This document shows, piece after piece, positions 51,432 through 62,389 of a DNA stretch of 64,000 bases (position 1 is the first letter of the stretch; every line of letters begins with the position of its first letter). The notes beneath the pieces are model-generated. The model saw only the letters and a list, made by a program, of their open reading frames with translations. It was not told the DNA's origin and made no database searches. The stretch comes from Silene conica (taxonomy: Eukaryota > Streptophyta > Magnoliopsida > Caryophyllales > Caryophyllaceae): NCBI GenBank assembly GCA_029255685.2, contig CM055315.2:32865501-32929500 (forward strand), given 5' to 3'. A program made the translations under genes and the position numbers.

Positions 51432-52422
51432 TGTTGGGGCTGGTGTCCTTGACAGTTAGTATAATGACTTATTAAATCTCTTAAAGGATCACAAGGGCAT
51501 ACTTTGGTATTATTATCAGTTGATCCACGTTTATCAATAACGGTTGGCTTGCTAGATAAGTTTGACGTTATTGTCACACGGATGACGGTGATCAACTGGT
51601 CCCTATACAACACACCTATAGGACACGTTTGAGAGATGTGAAGGTATGAAAATACAGTCACATTTATGCCCGATATGACTAAACAGTTAGTCAGAGGTAT
51701 TGACTATTAAATTAGTCAATGAGATGTTGATGAGATTATTATTTAATACGGATTAAATAATTTTAGCTAATACGGATTACATGATTAATTCGTAAATTAA
51801 ATATAAACGGTTATATTTAATTAAATATTGAATTCGTGTATTAATATAAGCAGTTATATTAATTGACATAATTATACAATATCGTATATTTATCAGACCA
51901 TTATTAATGTATTGACTGCATTAATATCTGATAACATGTATACGATTTATAATTAAAACCCGCGGATTATATTTTAGCTTTAGGGTCGAATCACGCAAGA
52001 GCATAAGGTAAGAGTGGAAAGCCCACTCTCACCCTAACCCTAATTCGGGTGAGAGAGTTACAAAAGGAAAAGGATTCTCCTTTTGTCAGACTAATCATTC
52101 CACTGACTGATATTACTGATCTCAAGAAAAATTAGGTTTTTGAGAACTGTCTTTTCCCAAAACCTAGATCTCACATCTGATAAACCTCAAAAAACCTCTC
52201 CTCATATTGCAAGGCAATTGGAGAGCATTTCTAGCACACGCGACATCGTCTCAGACAAGTCTTGGGTGCAAGTTACAGGAGGGAATTTCCTTTAATTCCT
52301 GTTCTTAGGCCATTCGCGCAAAGGACCTAAGGTTGTACTCTATTATTCAGACATTTATTCACATATGTTATTTTCGTTATAATCCAGTAATTGTAAGGGT
52401 GAATACATGATTATTGCCCACA
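51432..52422 (+). repeat. Copia-2 3' LTR
   Basis: 991 bp, starting TGTTGGGGCTGG and ending TGCCCACA. It is shorter than the 5' copy mainly through a ~20-bp deletion near 52349. Confidence 0.92.
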
Positions 52423-52427
52423 CTGGA

Positions 52428-53762
52428 TTGCTAGAGCTGGCGTCTTTTCTCAACTATTTACCTGGGAATACATTCAAAAGCATACGAATTATTAATCTTA
52501 TACACTGCACCAGCGGAATGTCTTTAAGGCGTGTATTTATTTGGACCGTTTTCTTTCAGCCACCATAATCCATTTGTAGGCTATATTGCTTGTCATTAGT
52601 ATGATTCAACTTTTTGGACACAGGACCACTGGTTTACGGGTGTGAAGACACATATCTAAAAGATAGATTGTGGAAGCCTTTGATTGTGAACAAAAGAAAC
52701 AGTAAGCGTGGAGGAAAAAATATACTAGAGAATTGAGAGGAAATGTAATTAAGAATGAATTGTGTTCTAAAATTATAAGTTAACAATGCTCTGTACATCT
52801 ACTCCTATTTATACAACTCACTGTACACACTAAGATATCGTCTAACAACCTAGAAAACAAACTAGTCCTGTGTCATGGGTGACTCAACTTTGCAACTGAA
52901 TCTGCATCACACATTCATACTGCAGCCAAGTAAATCTTCACTGAATAGTCTGATGCAAGGATCATAATTCCTATAACAAACTTTAACAGGTGTAGTTTGT
53001 TCCATCTTTGGGTATGATAAGATGTTTGAGATGTAAAGCTAAAAAATCACCAAAATATCACTCTTTGTCTATTATTGTCATCTGAGCTTCCATTTTTTAC
53101 TCTTCTAAGAGAAATGTTCAATTGGGCGGAGTCAGTAATACTATCACATATAGTACCATTTTATTGACCAGCTCGTCATTTTAGTTCGGCCTCGCAACCT
53201 ACTCTACTTTGCCATTGGTACACAACTATTCTCATTTTATTACAGCTAACTTGTTCGTATTATTCTGATTTTGTAGTTATATTGATTTGCAATTAATCAG
53301 TTGTTCAACTTCTGTCACACATTTTTTTCTAACTACATTGCTTTGTTGGTTTTGCGTAGATTGAATTGAACCAAGAGCTAAACAAAATCAGAAAAAGGTC
53401 GAATATACTCGACTGCTAAAGAAATCCACATGGCTCTGAGTTCATACCTCTTCAATTAACTAAAGTTTTCAAGTTGAATTATTAATTAGCGAGGAATCTA
53501 CCCATTAATTCGTTTTCAATACCTCAAAGAAGTTTTCTCCAATTGTCTTTCAAAATACTACTGATAGCATCAAAGAAATGTATTCATCTAGAAATTTAAA
53601 GTAGCACATCTAATTCCCATATTTTCTATGTTGTACTTTGTTCTGATCAGTGCTTGTTTTGCTACCCATTTCTTTGCTTGTAATTTGAATGGCAGCTGGC
53701 AAAGAAATGTACCTACTATACATTTAAAATGTAACTACGACACTTTTGAAATGTACCTAATA
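52428..53762. other. MULE interior between copia-2 and CACTA, no recognised gene
   Basis: 1.3 kb, AT-rich, no open frame of note. 53706-53762 holds two AAATGTACCT-like repeats. Confidence 0.4.
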
Positions 53763-53940
53763 GTCCACTAGTAGAAAAGCATTAATTTGCGGCTCTCTAT
53801 TTGAGGCGTTTTATTCAAAACGCAGCAAATAATTTTTTTTTTATTTAATATGAGATATGTATTTGCGGCGTTTTATGATAAAGACGCCTCAAATATAACA
53901 TATGAGGCGTTTTATACTAAAACGCAGCAAATAACATAAG

Positions 53941-54618
53941 AGTGTAATGCGTATTTGTATCCTCAGATCATTCACCTCATCACCTACCGGCCATATACCA
54001 CTTACTCCTCCCTCTCTCTTCAATTTTCCCCCTCCATTTCAACGCACCCAATAGACTACCGCCTGCGACGCTCACTTCGAAGCCACCTGAGGACGATGTT
54101 GCCCTTCCTCTTCTCCTTGCAAATATTTTCGGTAACTTAGTTTTATTCGAGTTTTTTTATGGTAAACTAGTTTTATTCGAGTTTTTTATGAATCCTTGTT
54201 GTTGAATTATGATTTATGGATTACCTGCGTTGAATTTAGGATTCTATTGCAAATTTAATAAGTTAGGGTTTGAAAAATTGAGCATTCTAGATCTATTTTA
54301 AATTAGGGAATAATTAGGGTTTCGTTATCATTATACGATTTAATATTACTCTTGCTTGTAGTATTTATAAATTGTATCGACTTAATTATATATATGTTCG
54401 ATGTTGGTGATATTGGTTGAGTGTTCTTGTATGTAACTGTGAATATATACGTGTACATTACATTTGTCTGGGTGGGAATGTTTAGGTTTTGGGTCATATT
54501 TGGGTTTGTTTGTTTGGAAATGGCGCAGGTTGGTCATTAGGCTGAGCTATTTTTGCTAGGTATATCAGTGTGTATCACTATATGCTTGCTCTGTGAAGAT
54601 AGCAAGTATTACCCCGCT
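53941..54618 (+). other. CACTA interior, leader-like segment
   Basis: 53950-54131 reads as a Pro/Leu-rich open stretch ending at CAAATATTTTCG followed by GTAACT, which could be a captured first exon and donor. Gene not recognised. The remainder is T-rich and intron-like. Confidence 0.35.
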
Positions 54619-55635
54619 GTCACCCCTTTATCTGAGCTAGAAACAATTGATTTGGTGAAGACTGCTTTTGCAGCTGCAACTGAGAGGGACATTTACACTG
54701 TGAGTTTCTTTTTTTCTTTTTTTGCTACTGTTAGTTTTGATTTTTGCTGTACAAGTAGATATCGATAGTTTCGATTCTTCTATATCCCTCAACCCTTGTT
54801 GTATTGGACGCTCTCATGCCTTACATGGCACATGCCTAGTTTGCTTAACAAAGATGAGTACAAGCTATGTCGATTTTTGATACATCAAAAAATATTTTCT
54901 TTTGGCCGATAAGCTGCACTGAAATGGTTCTTAAAGTGCTCAAGTCTGTACATAATGTAGCAGGTGATTGTCTTGTTTTAGTTATGGTTGGTTTGGATAC
55001 ATCGGTGTTTTGTAGGGACAAGCTACTTGCATCCAAAGTCCAAACACTCCTTAGTTTGGTTGAAGTGGGAGCTTCTTTAGAATTATTGGGGCCTTGGGGG
55101 TAATGATAATGATTAGAAATGCCCAAGGGTGTAGAGCCAGTATACGTCGGAGAAAAAATGTGGAGATTGGAGTTTCATGATCTGTTGTAACTAACCTTAG
55201 GTTGCCGTTTAGGTGACTTATTTGATTATTGTGAGAAGTTTACCTCTTGCGAGAAGCCCCATGTTAAGACTGGATGGAAACAAAGTAGCTCATAACCTAG
55301 CCAAATTAACACCCCTCATCAGGAGGAAAGAATTTGATATCTATGTTCAATATTCATGTGAAAAATAATTGACACTCTTTTGTTTAAAAGAAAAACTCAA
55401 CCCGCCGTTTAGTACTGTTTTTTTTTTTGCTCACAGGAGTGAAAGACTCTCGATTATAGTTCAATGAAAATTACGTAACTTCTGAGTTGTAACCCTCGTA
55501 GCTCTTACTATATGGAGTATTTATAATGTGATTCCATTAAACCAAATTTTTTGTTGATATCATGTTATGTATGGGCAGGGAGACAAGTTGGATATAGTGG
55601 TTGTTAACAGGGATGGCCTTTGTCTCTCAGAGCAG
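54619..55635 (+). pseudogene. PBF1: Captured exons of 20S proteasome subunit beta type-1 (PBF1)
   Basis: The exon ending at 54699 encodes AVTPLSELETIDLVKTAFAA then ATERDIYT, followed by donor GTGAGT. The exon 55579-55635 encodes GDKLDIVVVNRDG, after acceptor ATGGGCAG, and continues LCLSEQ. In plant PBF1 these two segments are adjacent near the C-terminus, so the fragment keeps one intron (879 bp) in correct phase. The normal final residues and all N-terminal exons are missing. The intron holds 54867-55103, an open stretch I do not recognise. Function lost. Confidence 0.82.
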
Positions 55636-55888
55636 GTATTAAAATGCTAATCACCTTATGTTAAAGGAAGTATCCAATGATGATGTTGTGCTTTATTGTC
55701 TTAACAAGAATCACTACGTCTCTTCTTTCTTGGGGGCGAAGTTTTTAACTTTAAAGGAATTCTTTCAGACCATACTATGATAAATATGACCAAGTAGATT
55801 TGTTTCATGTCAACCATCTATTGTCATTAATTGTTCTGGCTCTATTGTTTCACTTTTTTATGTGGTCTTCTGTTCTTAAACTTCCAGT

Positions 55889-56107
55889 TCAATGAAGAGG
55901 CTCGTTCTCCCTTTGTGAGGAAGTTCAAAACGATAATACATTCCGGTGAGGTATATCTAATATTTTTCTTGCTGGTTGGCTGTATCCACATTTTCCTTGC
56001 GTTTTATTTGAATTATTCAGCTCTGCTTCATGCACCCGTCAAAATATAAGTACGAGCATCCTAGGTTTTTCTTCGAACGACTGGAGTATCTAGGCCAAAA
56101 GATTCAG
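55889..56107 (+). pseudogene. Captured exons, perhaps RNase III-like protein
   Basis: An exon after acceptor CTTCCAG (55889-55948) encodes FNEEARSPFVRKFKTIIHS and meets a GTGAGG donor. The stretch 56022-56107 encodes CFMHPSKYKYEHP then RFFFERLEYLGQKIQ before donor GTGAGT. HPS...ERLEYLG resembles the RNase III signature. The phases of the two exons do not match as I read them, so they may be separate pieces or carry an indel. Identity uncertain. Confidence 0.45.
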
Positions 56108-56734
56108 GTGAGTCTTCATTTCTGTATTCTGATTTCTGTTACCCAGGATTTAGCTTGTAAAATCTGAGAATATTCAACAAGGAACTTAAGGTGTTACTTA
56201 TGATTACTTTTAAGAAAATTCAGTTTGATATATTCAGGATTGACGTTAAAATCACATTAGTATCCTGCGGTTTAACAAATTCACTTTGGTTTTTCCACTT
56301 TGTTGACGTTAGGAGTAATGGTATGACCACAACTATTTGTTGAACACTAGCAAGCAACTAAACAGAAAAAATATCCATGAGGTTGTTGAATTCTTGCCTG
56401 TTGTAGTGCTTTTAAGTCATTAAGTGTAATATCAGAGAAAAATATCCATGAGGTTGTTGAATCAATTTGCTCTTTTAACTGTTGTAGTGCTTTTAAATCA
56501 ATTTGTCTACCAATGGTCTTACACTGTACAGTATATATTCGTATTAGAGCTGCTTTGCTCATTATTTTATCTCTTTTTGTTGTAGTTGTTGTATATATAT
56601 ACCATAAAAGGGATCAGAAGAAGCAATTTATTGACTAGACTATAAAGCAAGCAAGCGAGGAGTTCAATGTCAGGTTTGATTAACACTTTAACAGGCAGGA
56701 ATAATAGAATTGATGATCACATATATTTTTGCAG

Positions 56735-57063
56735 GCTTCTACTTGTTCACTAGAGTAATAGCAGTGACATTTTGTGTAACCTTAGGTGCTTCCTTAGCTG
56801 CGCGATTAGGTGCAACTCAAATGGCTGCATTTCAAATTTGCTTACAAGTCTGGCTGACTTCATCACTTTTAGCTGACGGTTTAGCCATAGCTGGTCTGGT
56901 AGGTGGACAGTGAGATACTGAGATGTAGAGATTTAGTAGGCTTCAAGTGGCGAGAATCTAATGATGCGGCTGAATTTGTTTGATTTGGTAGGCAATCTTA
57001 GCATGTGCATTTGCTGAAAAGGATTACGAGAAGGCAACAACTGCTGCATCAAGGGTGTTACAG
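56735..57063 (+). pseudogene. Captured exons of a MATE transporter (DTX44/45-like)
   Basis: Exon 56735-56898 (after TTTTTGCAG) encodes RVIAVTFCVTLGASLAARLG, then TQMAAFQICLQVWLTSSLLA, then DGLAIAGL. Exon 56992-57063 encodes AILACAFAEKDYEKATTAAS then RVLQ, followed by GTACGA. This is the mid-region of the chloroplast-type MATE carriers, which export organic acids or phenolics across membranes. Two exons with a 93-bp intron are kept in phase. About 80 of some 500 residues are present, so it is non-functional. Confidence 0.85.
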
Positions 57064-57256
57064 GTACGACACTACGACATAATTGTTTACTGCTGGAAAA
57101 GTTTTGAATTTTAGAGGGCAACTTACCAGTGTGAATATTGATGAGTGCAGAAGGGCAACTTACCAGTCCTTTTTTTAGCTTTGTTTACCGTCACTTGTAC
57201 GTTTTTGTTACCTGACATGTTTTCTGAATGAATTTGTTCATGGTGGTCTTTTGCAG

Positions 57257-57367
57257 GCCTTGTCAGCTGGTATATTCCCATATGTTCTGAAGCTATTGCA
57301 AACTATAACACCTGAACTTGGGCAGATTCTTGTTTTTATTTGGACTAAAATTCTTGCACTCGATAAG
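57257..57367 (+). pseudogene. RAPTOR1: Captured exon of RAPTOR (TOR complex 1 subunit)
   Basis: The 111-bp exon after CTTTTGCAG encodes [16 protein letters not shown] then [21 protein letters not shown], ending at donor GTAACA. This matches my memory of the conserved RAPTOR helical region. RAPTOR recruits substrates to TOR kinase. The exon is open and phase 0 on both sides, so it could be spliced after the MATE exon in a chimeric transcript. There is only one exon. Confidence 0.8.
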
Positions 57368-58014
57368 GTAACACATGAGATCACCGATTTCCACTTACCT
57401 GTCTTTTTATACCTGTAGTTTGGTTGCACTATTGCTGGCTGTAAAGGGGTAGAACAACAGAGTAGCAGTGACTGACTGGGCCTGAGCATTGCATCAGATG
57501 CTCTTTGATGCATTGAATTTTGCAGCAACGAGTTCAGTGGTGGTAATGGTTCAGTGGTGGTAATGGTGCAGGGGCAGATAGTAGTGCGGGTATTGGATTT
57601 GCACTATTGCTGGCTGTAACGGGAAGAGTAGCAGGTCCATTTCACTGCTACTGTTATCATGTTTGTGAATGTGGCAATGAGCTTTTCAGCGTTATCATCG
57701 AAGACGAGTACACAAGGTCGAGCTATAGTTTAGTAATCTTTGTATTTGTTATAGAATCTCCTGTATAAGGCCTGAGAAGTACAACGAGATCATTGAACTT
57801 TGTATGTATAAAACTTTGTTCGAGGGAAATCACTTGGTGTTCATTTTGCGTGTAAAGGGAACCTCTTGTATATATTTAGAATAATTTAGAATAATTACAA
57901 AAATTATGTAAGATTCTCTTGTGTAAAAATACATTTGAGAGTTATTATATTTAAATAATTTGTTTCAATAATTTTATTTAAAAAAAAAAAAAAAAAATAA
58001 TTTTTTTTTTTATA
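57368..58014 (+). other. CACTA interior, no recognised gene
   Basis: A block TTGCACTATTGCTGGCTGTAA occurs at ~57424 and again at ~57600, so part is duplicated. The right end is A/T homopolymer. Confidence 0.4.
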
Positions 58015-58191
58015 CCTATTTGCGGCGTTTTTCTCAAAAAACGCCTCAAATAGAGGTGCTATTTGCGGCGTTTTTTTTTCCGCCGCAATTAGCTTTTTCT
58101 ATTTGCGGCCCCCTTATTTGCTGCTACATCAAAAACGCCTCAAATGACCCCTTTTTTGACGCCGCAAATGACTATTTTTCTACTAGTGGTC

Positions 58192-58789
58192 GGTAAAGAA
58201 ATGTAACAATTTCACGAACAATCTCAGCTTTAAGCATCAGTTAATTAACAAACCTACTTCCAAAACAACTAGAACAATCGCCACAAAAGATCATTCAACA
58301 GAGAAATTTGATACATTAAACAAAATTAAGCATGCAAAAACGTACTTACTCAGTTGAGGACTCAGGTTGCAATTCCCGATGCAGAATTCCTCTCACTAGC
58401 ATAATAAGGAAAATACACCACAAAATCGCGAATAAATTATTAGTAATTAGTAGACTAGACTAGATTAGAACAGGAAAAAATCGAAATAGGATAAAAATCG
58501 AACAGGAAACCATAATTTCAGAAATCGAATTGTTTATATCACCTGCGACAGAGATGACGGTGGTGGTAGTAGGAAAGAGGAAGGACTGAGATGACGGTGG
58601 TGGTAGTGGGAAAGAGGAAGGACGGAGATGTCGGGAGTGTAGTGGGAAAGAGGAGGGACGAAGATGTCGGGAGTGACAGTGGGAATGAGATAGAAGAGAT
58701 TGTTTCTATTACTGCGATTTGGTAATTGACGGTTGTGATTTAGTTCGCACAGTTCTCATGGTAATTTGGTTCTCACGAGATCCTGAATC
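58192..58789 (+). other. Right end of the giant MULE
   Basis: 58545-58690 contains four imperfect ~40-bp repeats around GGTGGTAGTGGGAAAGAGGA. The terminal inverted repeat is at 58744-58789, followed by (TA)5. No gene. Confidence 0.6.
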
Positions 58790-58800
58790 TATATATATAG

Positions 58801-59366
58801 AGGAGTTCAAATGGGTCCACAAATTTGGTTGAGTCCTTGAATCCTAATATCAGCCATTAGATATTGGAGAATGAATGACTGAGATTAAAACAAAAAAACA
58901 CTCACCAAACATGCAATTAATGCTTTGTCCCTCATAATTTCAAATCCCCATTTGTCTAATTAATTTACTTTCTCTTTCTATCAAATAATTTATTAAATTA
59001 ATGTTACCATTTATATTTCAAATATGAAAATGCAGATTTTTTTAAAACGAAATATTATACCCGCGTAAAATAAAAGCGGGTTCATAAAAGACTCCGTAGA
59101 TCGTCATTCGAACTTCGATTAAGGCGAAACAAAAGCCTAAATTTATTATTTTTTCCAGCCGAACGCGATGGTTTTATTTTCGTAGACCATTGAATTTTCA
59201 GAATTTCCAGTAATCCTTCATGAATTGGGAGTTACACAATATCAGGCCAAAATTACAACTTATTCATGAATTATAACTAATTTATTTTGTGCCATAGTCC
59301 TGTGCTAGTTTAGTGACCATGTTTTGTGTGTTTTGGATCAAAAGTTAGTGGAGAAAGGTGATGAAT
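58801..59366. other. AT-rich segment, possible end of another TA-flanked element
   Basis: It starts after the TA tract with AGTTCAAATGGGTCCACAAA and TTGAGTCCTTGAATCC, recalling the GTCC-type ends of M0. I could not find a matching inverted end downstream. No gene. Confidence 0.35.
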
Positions 59367-60080
59367 AGTGTAACTCCATTGTTTTAATTGTGTAACTCTA
59401 TTATTTTAATCACAAATTCTCATTTGTGACGGGTATATCCGTCGCAAGCTTGCGACAGGTCAAATAATATTCATTTAGGGGGATGAGACATAAGCTAAGT
59501 GCATTGGGGGAGACATTCTGTTTTGTCTTATTTGCCAATTTGGTTAGTATTTGACCCGTCGCAAGTTGCGACGGATATATCCGCCACAAGGGAGACTTAT
59601 TTTATTTTAATAGTGTAACTCCATTGTTTTAATAGTGAAACTCCATTGTTTTAATAGTGTAACTTCATTGTTTTAATAGTGTAACTCAATTGTTTTAATA
59701 ATGTAATTCCATTGTTTTAATAGTGTAACTTTATTGTTTTAATAGTGTAACTCTACAGTTTTACGAGTGTAACTCTATTGTTTTATGAGTGAAACTCTAC
59801 TGTTCTACGAGTGTATCTCCATTGTTTTACTAGTGTAACTCCATTGTTTTAATAATGTAACTCTACTGTTCTACGAGTGTAACTCCATTGTTTTACGAGT
59901 ATAACTCTATTGTTTTATGAGTGTAACTCCATTGTTTTATGAGTGTAACTCCACTGTTTTAGTAGTGTAACTCCATTATTTTACATTGTTTTATGAGTAA
60001 AACTCTATTATTTTATAAGTGTAACTCCATTGTTTTAGGAGTGTAACTCTATTATTCTACGAGTGTAACTCTATTGTTTT
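59367..60080. repeat. 22-bp minisatellite, about 23 copies, split by a MITE
   Basis: The unit is near AGTGTAACTCCATTGTTTTAAT with variants CTCTAT, CTCTAC, TTTTACG and TTTTATG. Two units lie before and about 21 after the MITE at 59411-59602. Non-coding. Confidence 0.9.
59411..59602. mobile_element. MITE, 192 bp, 9-bp target duplication
   Basis: It begins CACAAATTCTCATTTGTGACGG like 33335-33530. The duplication TATTTTAAT is at 59402-59410 and 59603-59611. It inserted into the 22-bp array. Confidence 0.8.
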
Positions 60081-60233
60081 ACGATAATAACAAGTTTGGA
60101 AAGGATGAGAGAGAAAAAGCTCTAAAATCAAGGAAAAACCAAAAAATAGACTTGACAGCCATCAAGTTTTCTGCAAACCGTTATTCTGCTCTTGGATCAT
60201 CATCAAAATCATCAAATAATTCTGAAAATACTA
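60081..60233 (+). other. Short open stretch, unidentified
   Basis: Encodes a Lys/Ser-rich run (KFGKDEREKALKSRKNQKI). It may be a remnant of a coding exon, cut by the mariner insertion at TA 60232-60233. Not recognised. Confidence 0.3.
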
Positions 60234-61975
60234 CTCCCTCCATTTTTAGTAATGTTCCCATTTCTAAATGGCTCAACAACCAAGGAAAAAAGAATTAAGG
60301 TTATGTGGGCCACCGAATTATAGAATAAAGTATAATTAACCTTTTGCTTGATGAAGAAAATTTCCCACCAAAAGCATTGGGTTTCTGAAATCATTAAAAA
60401 AAGAAGCAAGTGGGTTGATTATTTCTGGCAAAATTGGTGGAAAACGAAATTTTCAAGAGTCTTTGAATTTCCCACCAAAAAACATCAATTCATATATTCT
60501 ACTCAAAGTGTACTACTTAATACAAGTTCAGAATCAGGGACAGATTATCTACACAATTACAGCTACTTTAAAAATTACACTTCCTCTAAAAATTACATAT
60601 AGTTTCTCTACTTAAATTACACAACAAAATGAATCTAACAAATGACGAAAGGCATCGAGTTGTGTGCCTTTTGTTTGAGAGCTGCAAAAACAGAAAGCTA
60701 GAACATTGGAAAATCCAAGAAGTGGCTGCCAAGTTTAATGTAACAAGGAAATACATCTTCAATATCTGGAAAAAGGCAAAAACACAGAGAGAAAGTGAAG
60801 TTCCAATCAATGTAAGGAGTAAAATTACTGGAAAAAAGGGTAAAGAAAGGATACCTTGTCCTATTGCTGCCATAATGGCCTTAGATGTCTCCAAAAGAAC
60901 AACACTGAAGAGATTGGGAAAGGCAATAGGTCATGCACCTTCAACATGTCATAGATGGGTAAAGGAAGATATCATTAAATCTCATTCAAATGCCATCAAA
61001 CCATCACTTACCTAAGACAATAAGCATCTTAGGCTGCATTTTGTCATGGGTAAACTCGTGTTTGATAGGATATTAAGGTGTATCAAATTCTTTGATATGG
61101 GTAATATTGTACACATGGACGATAAATGGTTTTATATGACAAAACCAACGAACAAATACTACATAGGTGGTACTGAACCAGCACCATATAGGAGTTGTAA
61201 AAGCAAAAGGTATATCAATAAGGTAATGTTCATGTCAACCGTTTCAAGACCAGTGTACAAAGAGAATGAGAGGTTTTATTTGATGGAAAACTTGGGATAT
61301 GGCCATTCACATATCAAGAACCAGCAAGAATAGAGTTGCTGGTACTATTGTCACAAAACCAATTGAATCAATCACCAAGAAAGTGACAAAGGAATGTCTA
61401 CTGAATTTAGTTATTCCAACAATCAAAAAAAAGTGGCCAGCTAGTGCATCAAAAGAGATAAGTATCCAACAAGATAATGCTAAGCCACACATCAATGGAA
61501 AAGATAAGGACTTCCTTGAGGCAGCAACATCAAATGGTTTCAACATCACATTAACACAACAACCAGCCAATAGTCCAAATTTAAACATTTTAGACTTGGG
61601 TTTCTTTAGGTCTATTCAGTCATTATAAGATGAACATCCAGTAAGGTCAGTGGAGGAATTGGTGAAGAGTGTACAAGATGCACATGAACAAGAAACAGTG
61701 AAAACCCTAGACAATGTATGACTTAGTTTACAAGCTTGTATGGTTGAAGTAATGAAACAAAAAGGGCATAACAACTACCCATTACCACATCTAGCAAAGG
61801 CTGCCCAAAGACGACAAGGAACACTTCCAAGAAATTTAGTTGTTGATGAAGAAATTGTCAAGGAATGTATTCAGTTTTTAATTACATGTGGTATGATTAA
61901 AGACTTAGAACAACTAATGTTAGACCTAGGTATCGAAGTTCCCTTTTGAATAATGTGAAAGTGGCAGTTTGAATG
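60234..61975 (+). mobile_element. Plant mariner-like element, decayed, 3' end not found
   Basis: CTCCCTCC at 60234, preceded by TA, is the typical end of plant mariner and Stowaway elements. A long leader and a transposase gene follow. I looked for the inverted GGAGGGAG end to 64000 without success. The end given is therefore only the end of the coding remnant plus a few bases. Confidence 0.7.
60629..61949 (+). pseudogene. Mariner (DD39D) transposase, broken
   Basis: The N-terminal 128 codons have the plant mariner helix-turn-helix pattern (DERHRVVCLLFESC, WKIQEVAAKFNVTRKYIFNI, KRLGKAIGHAPSTCHRWVK). After a TAA at 61013-61015 the frame continues with HMDDKWFYMTKP (first catalytic Asp). Then a frameshift near 61285-61310 leads to IQQDNAKPH (second Asp) and SPNLNILDLGFF (third Asp). 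There are 39 residues between Asp 2 and Asp 3, the plant mariner spacing. Further stops: TAA at 61626-61628 and TGA at 61720-61722. The coding remnant ends at 61949. It would cut and paste at TA sites; inactive here. Confidence 0.9.
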
Positions 61976-62389
61976 ACAAACAAACATGGAGGTTGTTTTT
62001 GATATGTTTGTTTGTCAATTCAAACAACATGTGCTTCATTTTGTATTTTGGCTAATGAACTCATTTTGGTTTATTCAATATGTAAACGTATTATGAAAAT
62101 GAAATGGATAAATTTAAAGAGTTTATGCAAACATTACTCTCAGCAAGCATGTTATCCTGATTGAGTAATGTACGTGACCCCATACAAGTGCCTCATCAAG
62201 GTGATTAAGTCATGGAACCTCAATATATGAACACCTCAACATGAATTAAGCATCTTGGTGGCATCAAATATGAAAAAAGTAACTCAACATGGCTACAACA
62301 ACATTAAGTATTGGCAACAACATGAAGCACTTTTTATTTGGGTCATAGGGTGAATAACGTTTTTAACAATGTTGGGTAGCCTCTCAGTA
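61976..62389. other. No gene seen
   Basis: AT-rich sequence between the mariner coding remnant and the 134-bp repeat. It may include the mariner 3' untranslated end. Confidence 0.5.

Larger units (their letters stand above)
43583..52422 (+). mobile_element. Copia-2: complete but decayed Ty1/copia element
   Basis: LTRs 43583-44585 and 51432-52422 start TGTTGGGG and end in CACA. The target duplication CTGGA is at 43578-43582 and 52423-52427. Internal order is primer site, leader, gag, protease, integrase, reverse transcriptase, RNase H, i.e. the copia order. By eye the LTRs differ by about 3 percent plus one ~20-bp deletion, more than the pairs in the left half. The clade within copia is not decided. 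Confidence 0.93.
53766..58188 (+). mobile_element. Non-autonomous CACTA element carrying host gene fragments
   Basis: Ends are CACTAGTAGAAAA and its complement, with target duplication GTC at 53763-53765 and 58189-58191 (CACTA elements make 3 bp). Subterminal zones (53780-53940, 58015-58170) are full of TTTGCGGCGTTTT and TTTGAGGCGTTTT motifs in both orientations, the usual transposase-binding layout. No TNPD-type transposase is present. The 4.4-kb body carries exons of proteasome, MATE and RAPTOR genes plus an RNase III-like piece, all on the plus strand with intron borders kept. Confidence 0.88.
32954..58789 (+). mobile_element. Giant MULE-like element with nested insertions
   Basis: The 26 bases at 32966-32991 are the exact reverse complement of 58752-58777, within ~45-bp imperfect terminal repeats. 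TA tracts flank both ends (32921-32953 and 58790-58799). Between them lie a FAR1/MULE transposase gene, EB1 and xylosyltransferase fragments, and a Ulp1-like gene. The later insertions copia-2 and CACTA account for about 13.3 kb, leaving ~12.6 kb. That the two ends belong to one element is an inference from their match. The spacing is large for a MULE but plausible after nesting. Confidence 0.65.

Noticed and set aside
55831-56049. A membrane protein gene
   Set aside because: The frame mixes an exon-like piece with intron sequence between clear GT and AG borders.
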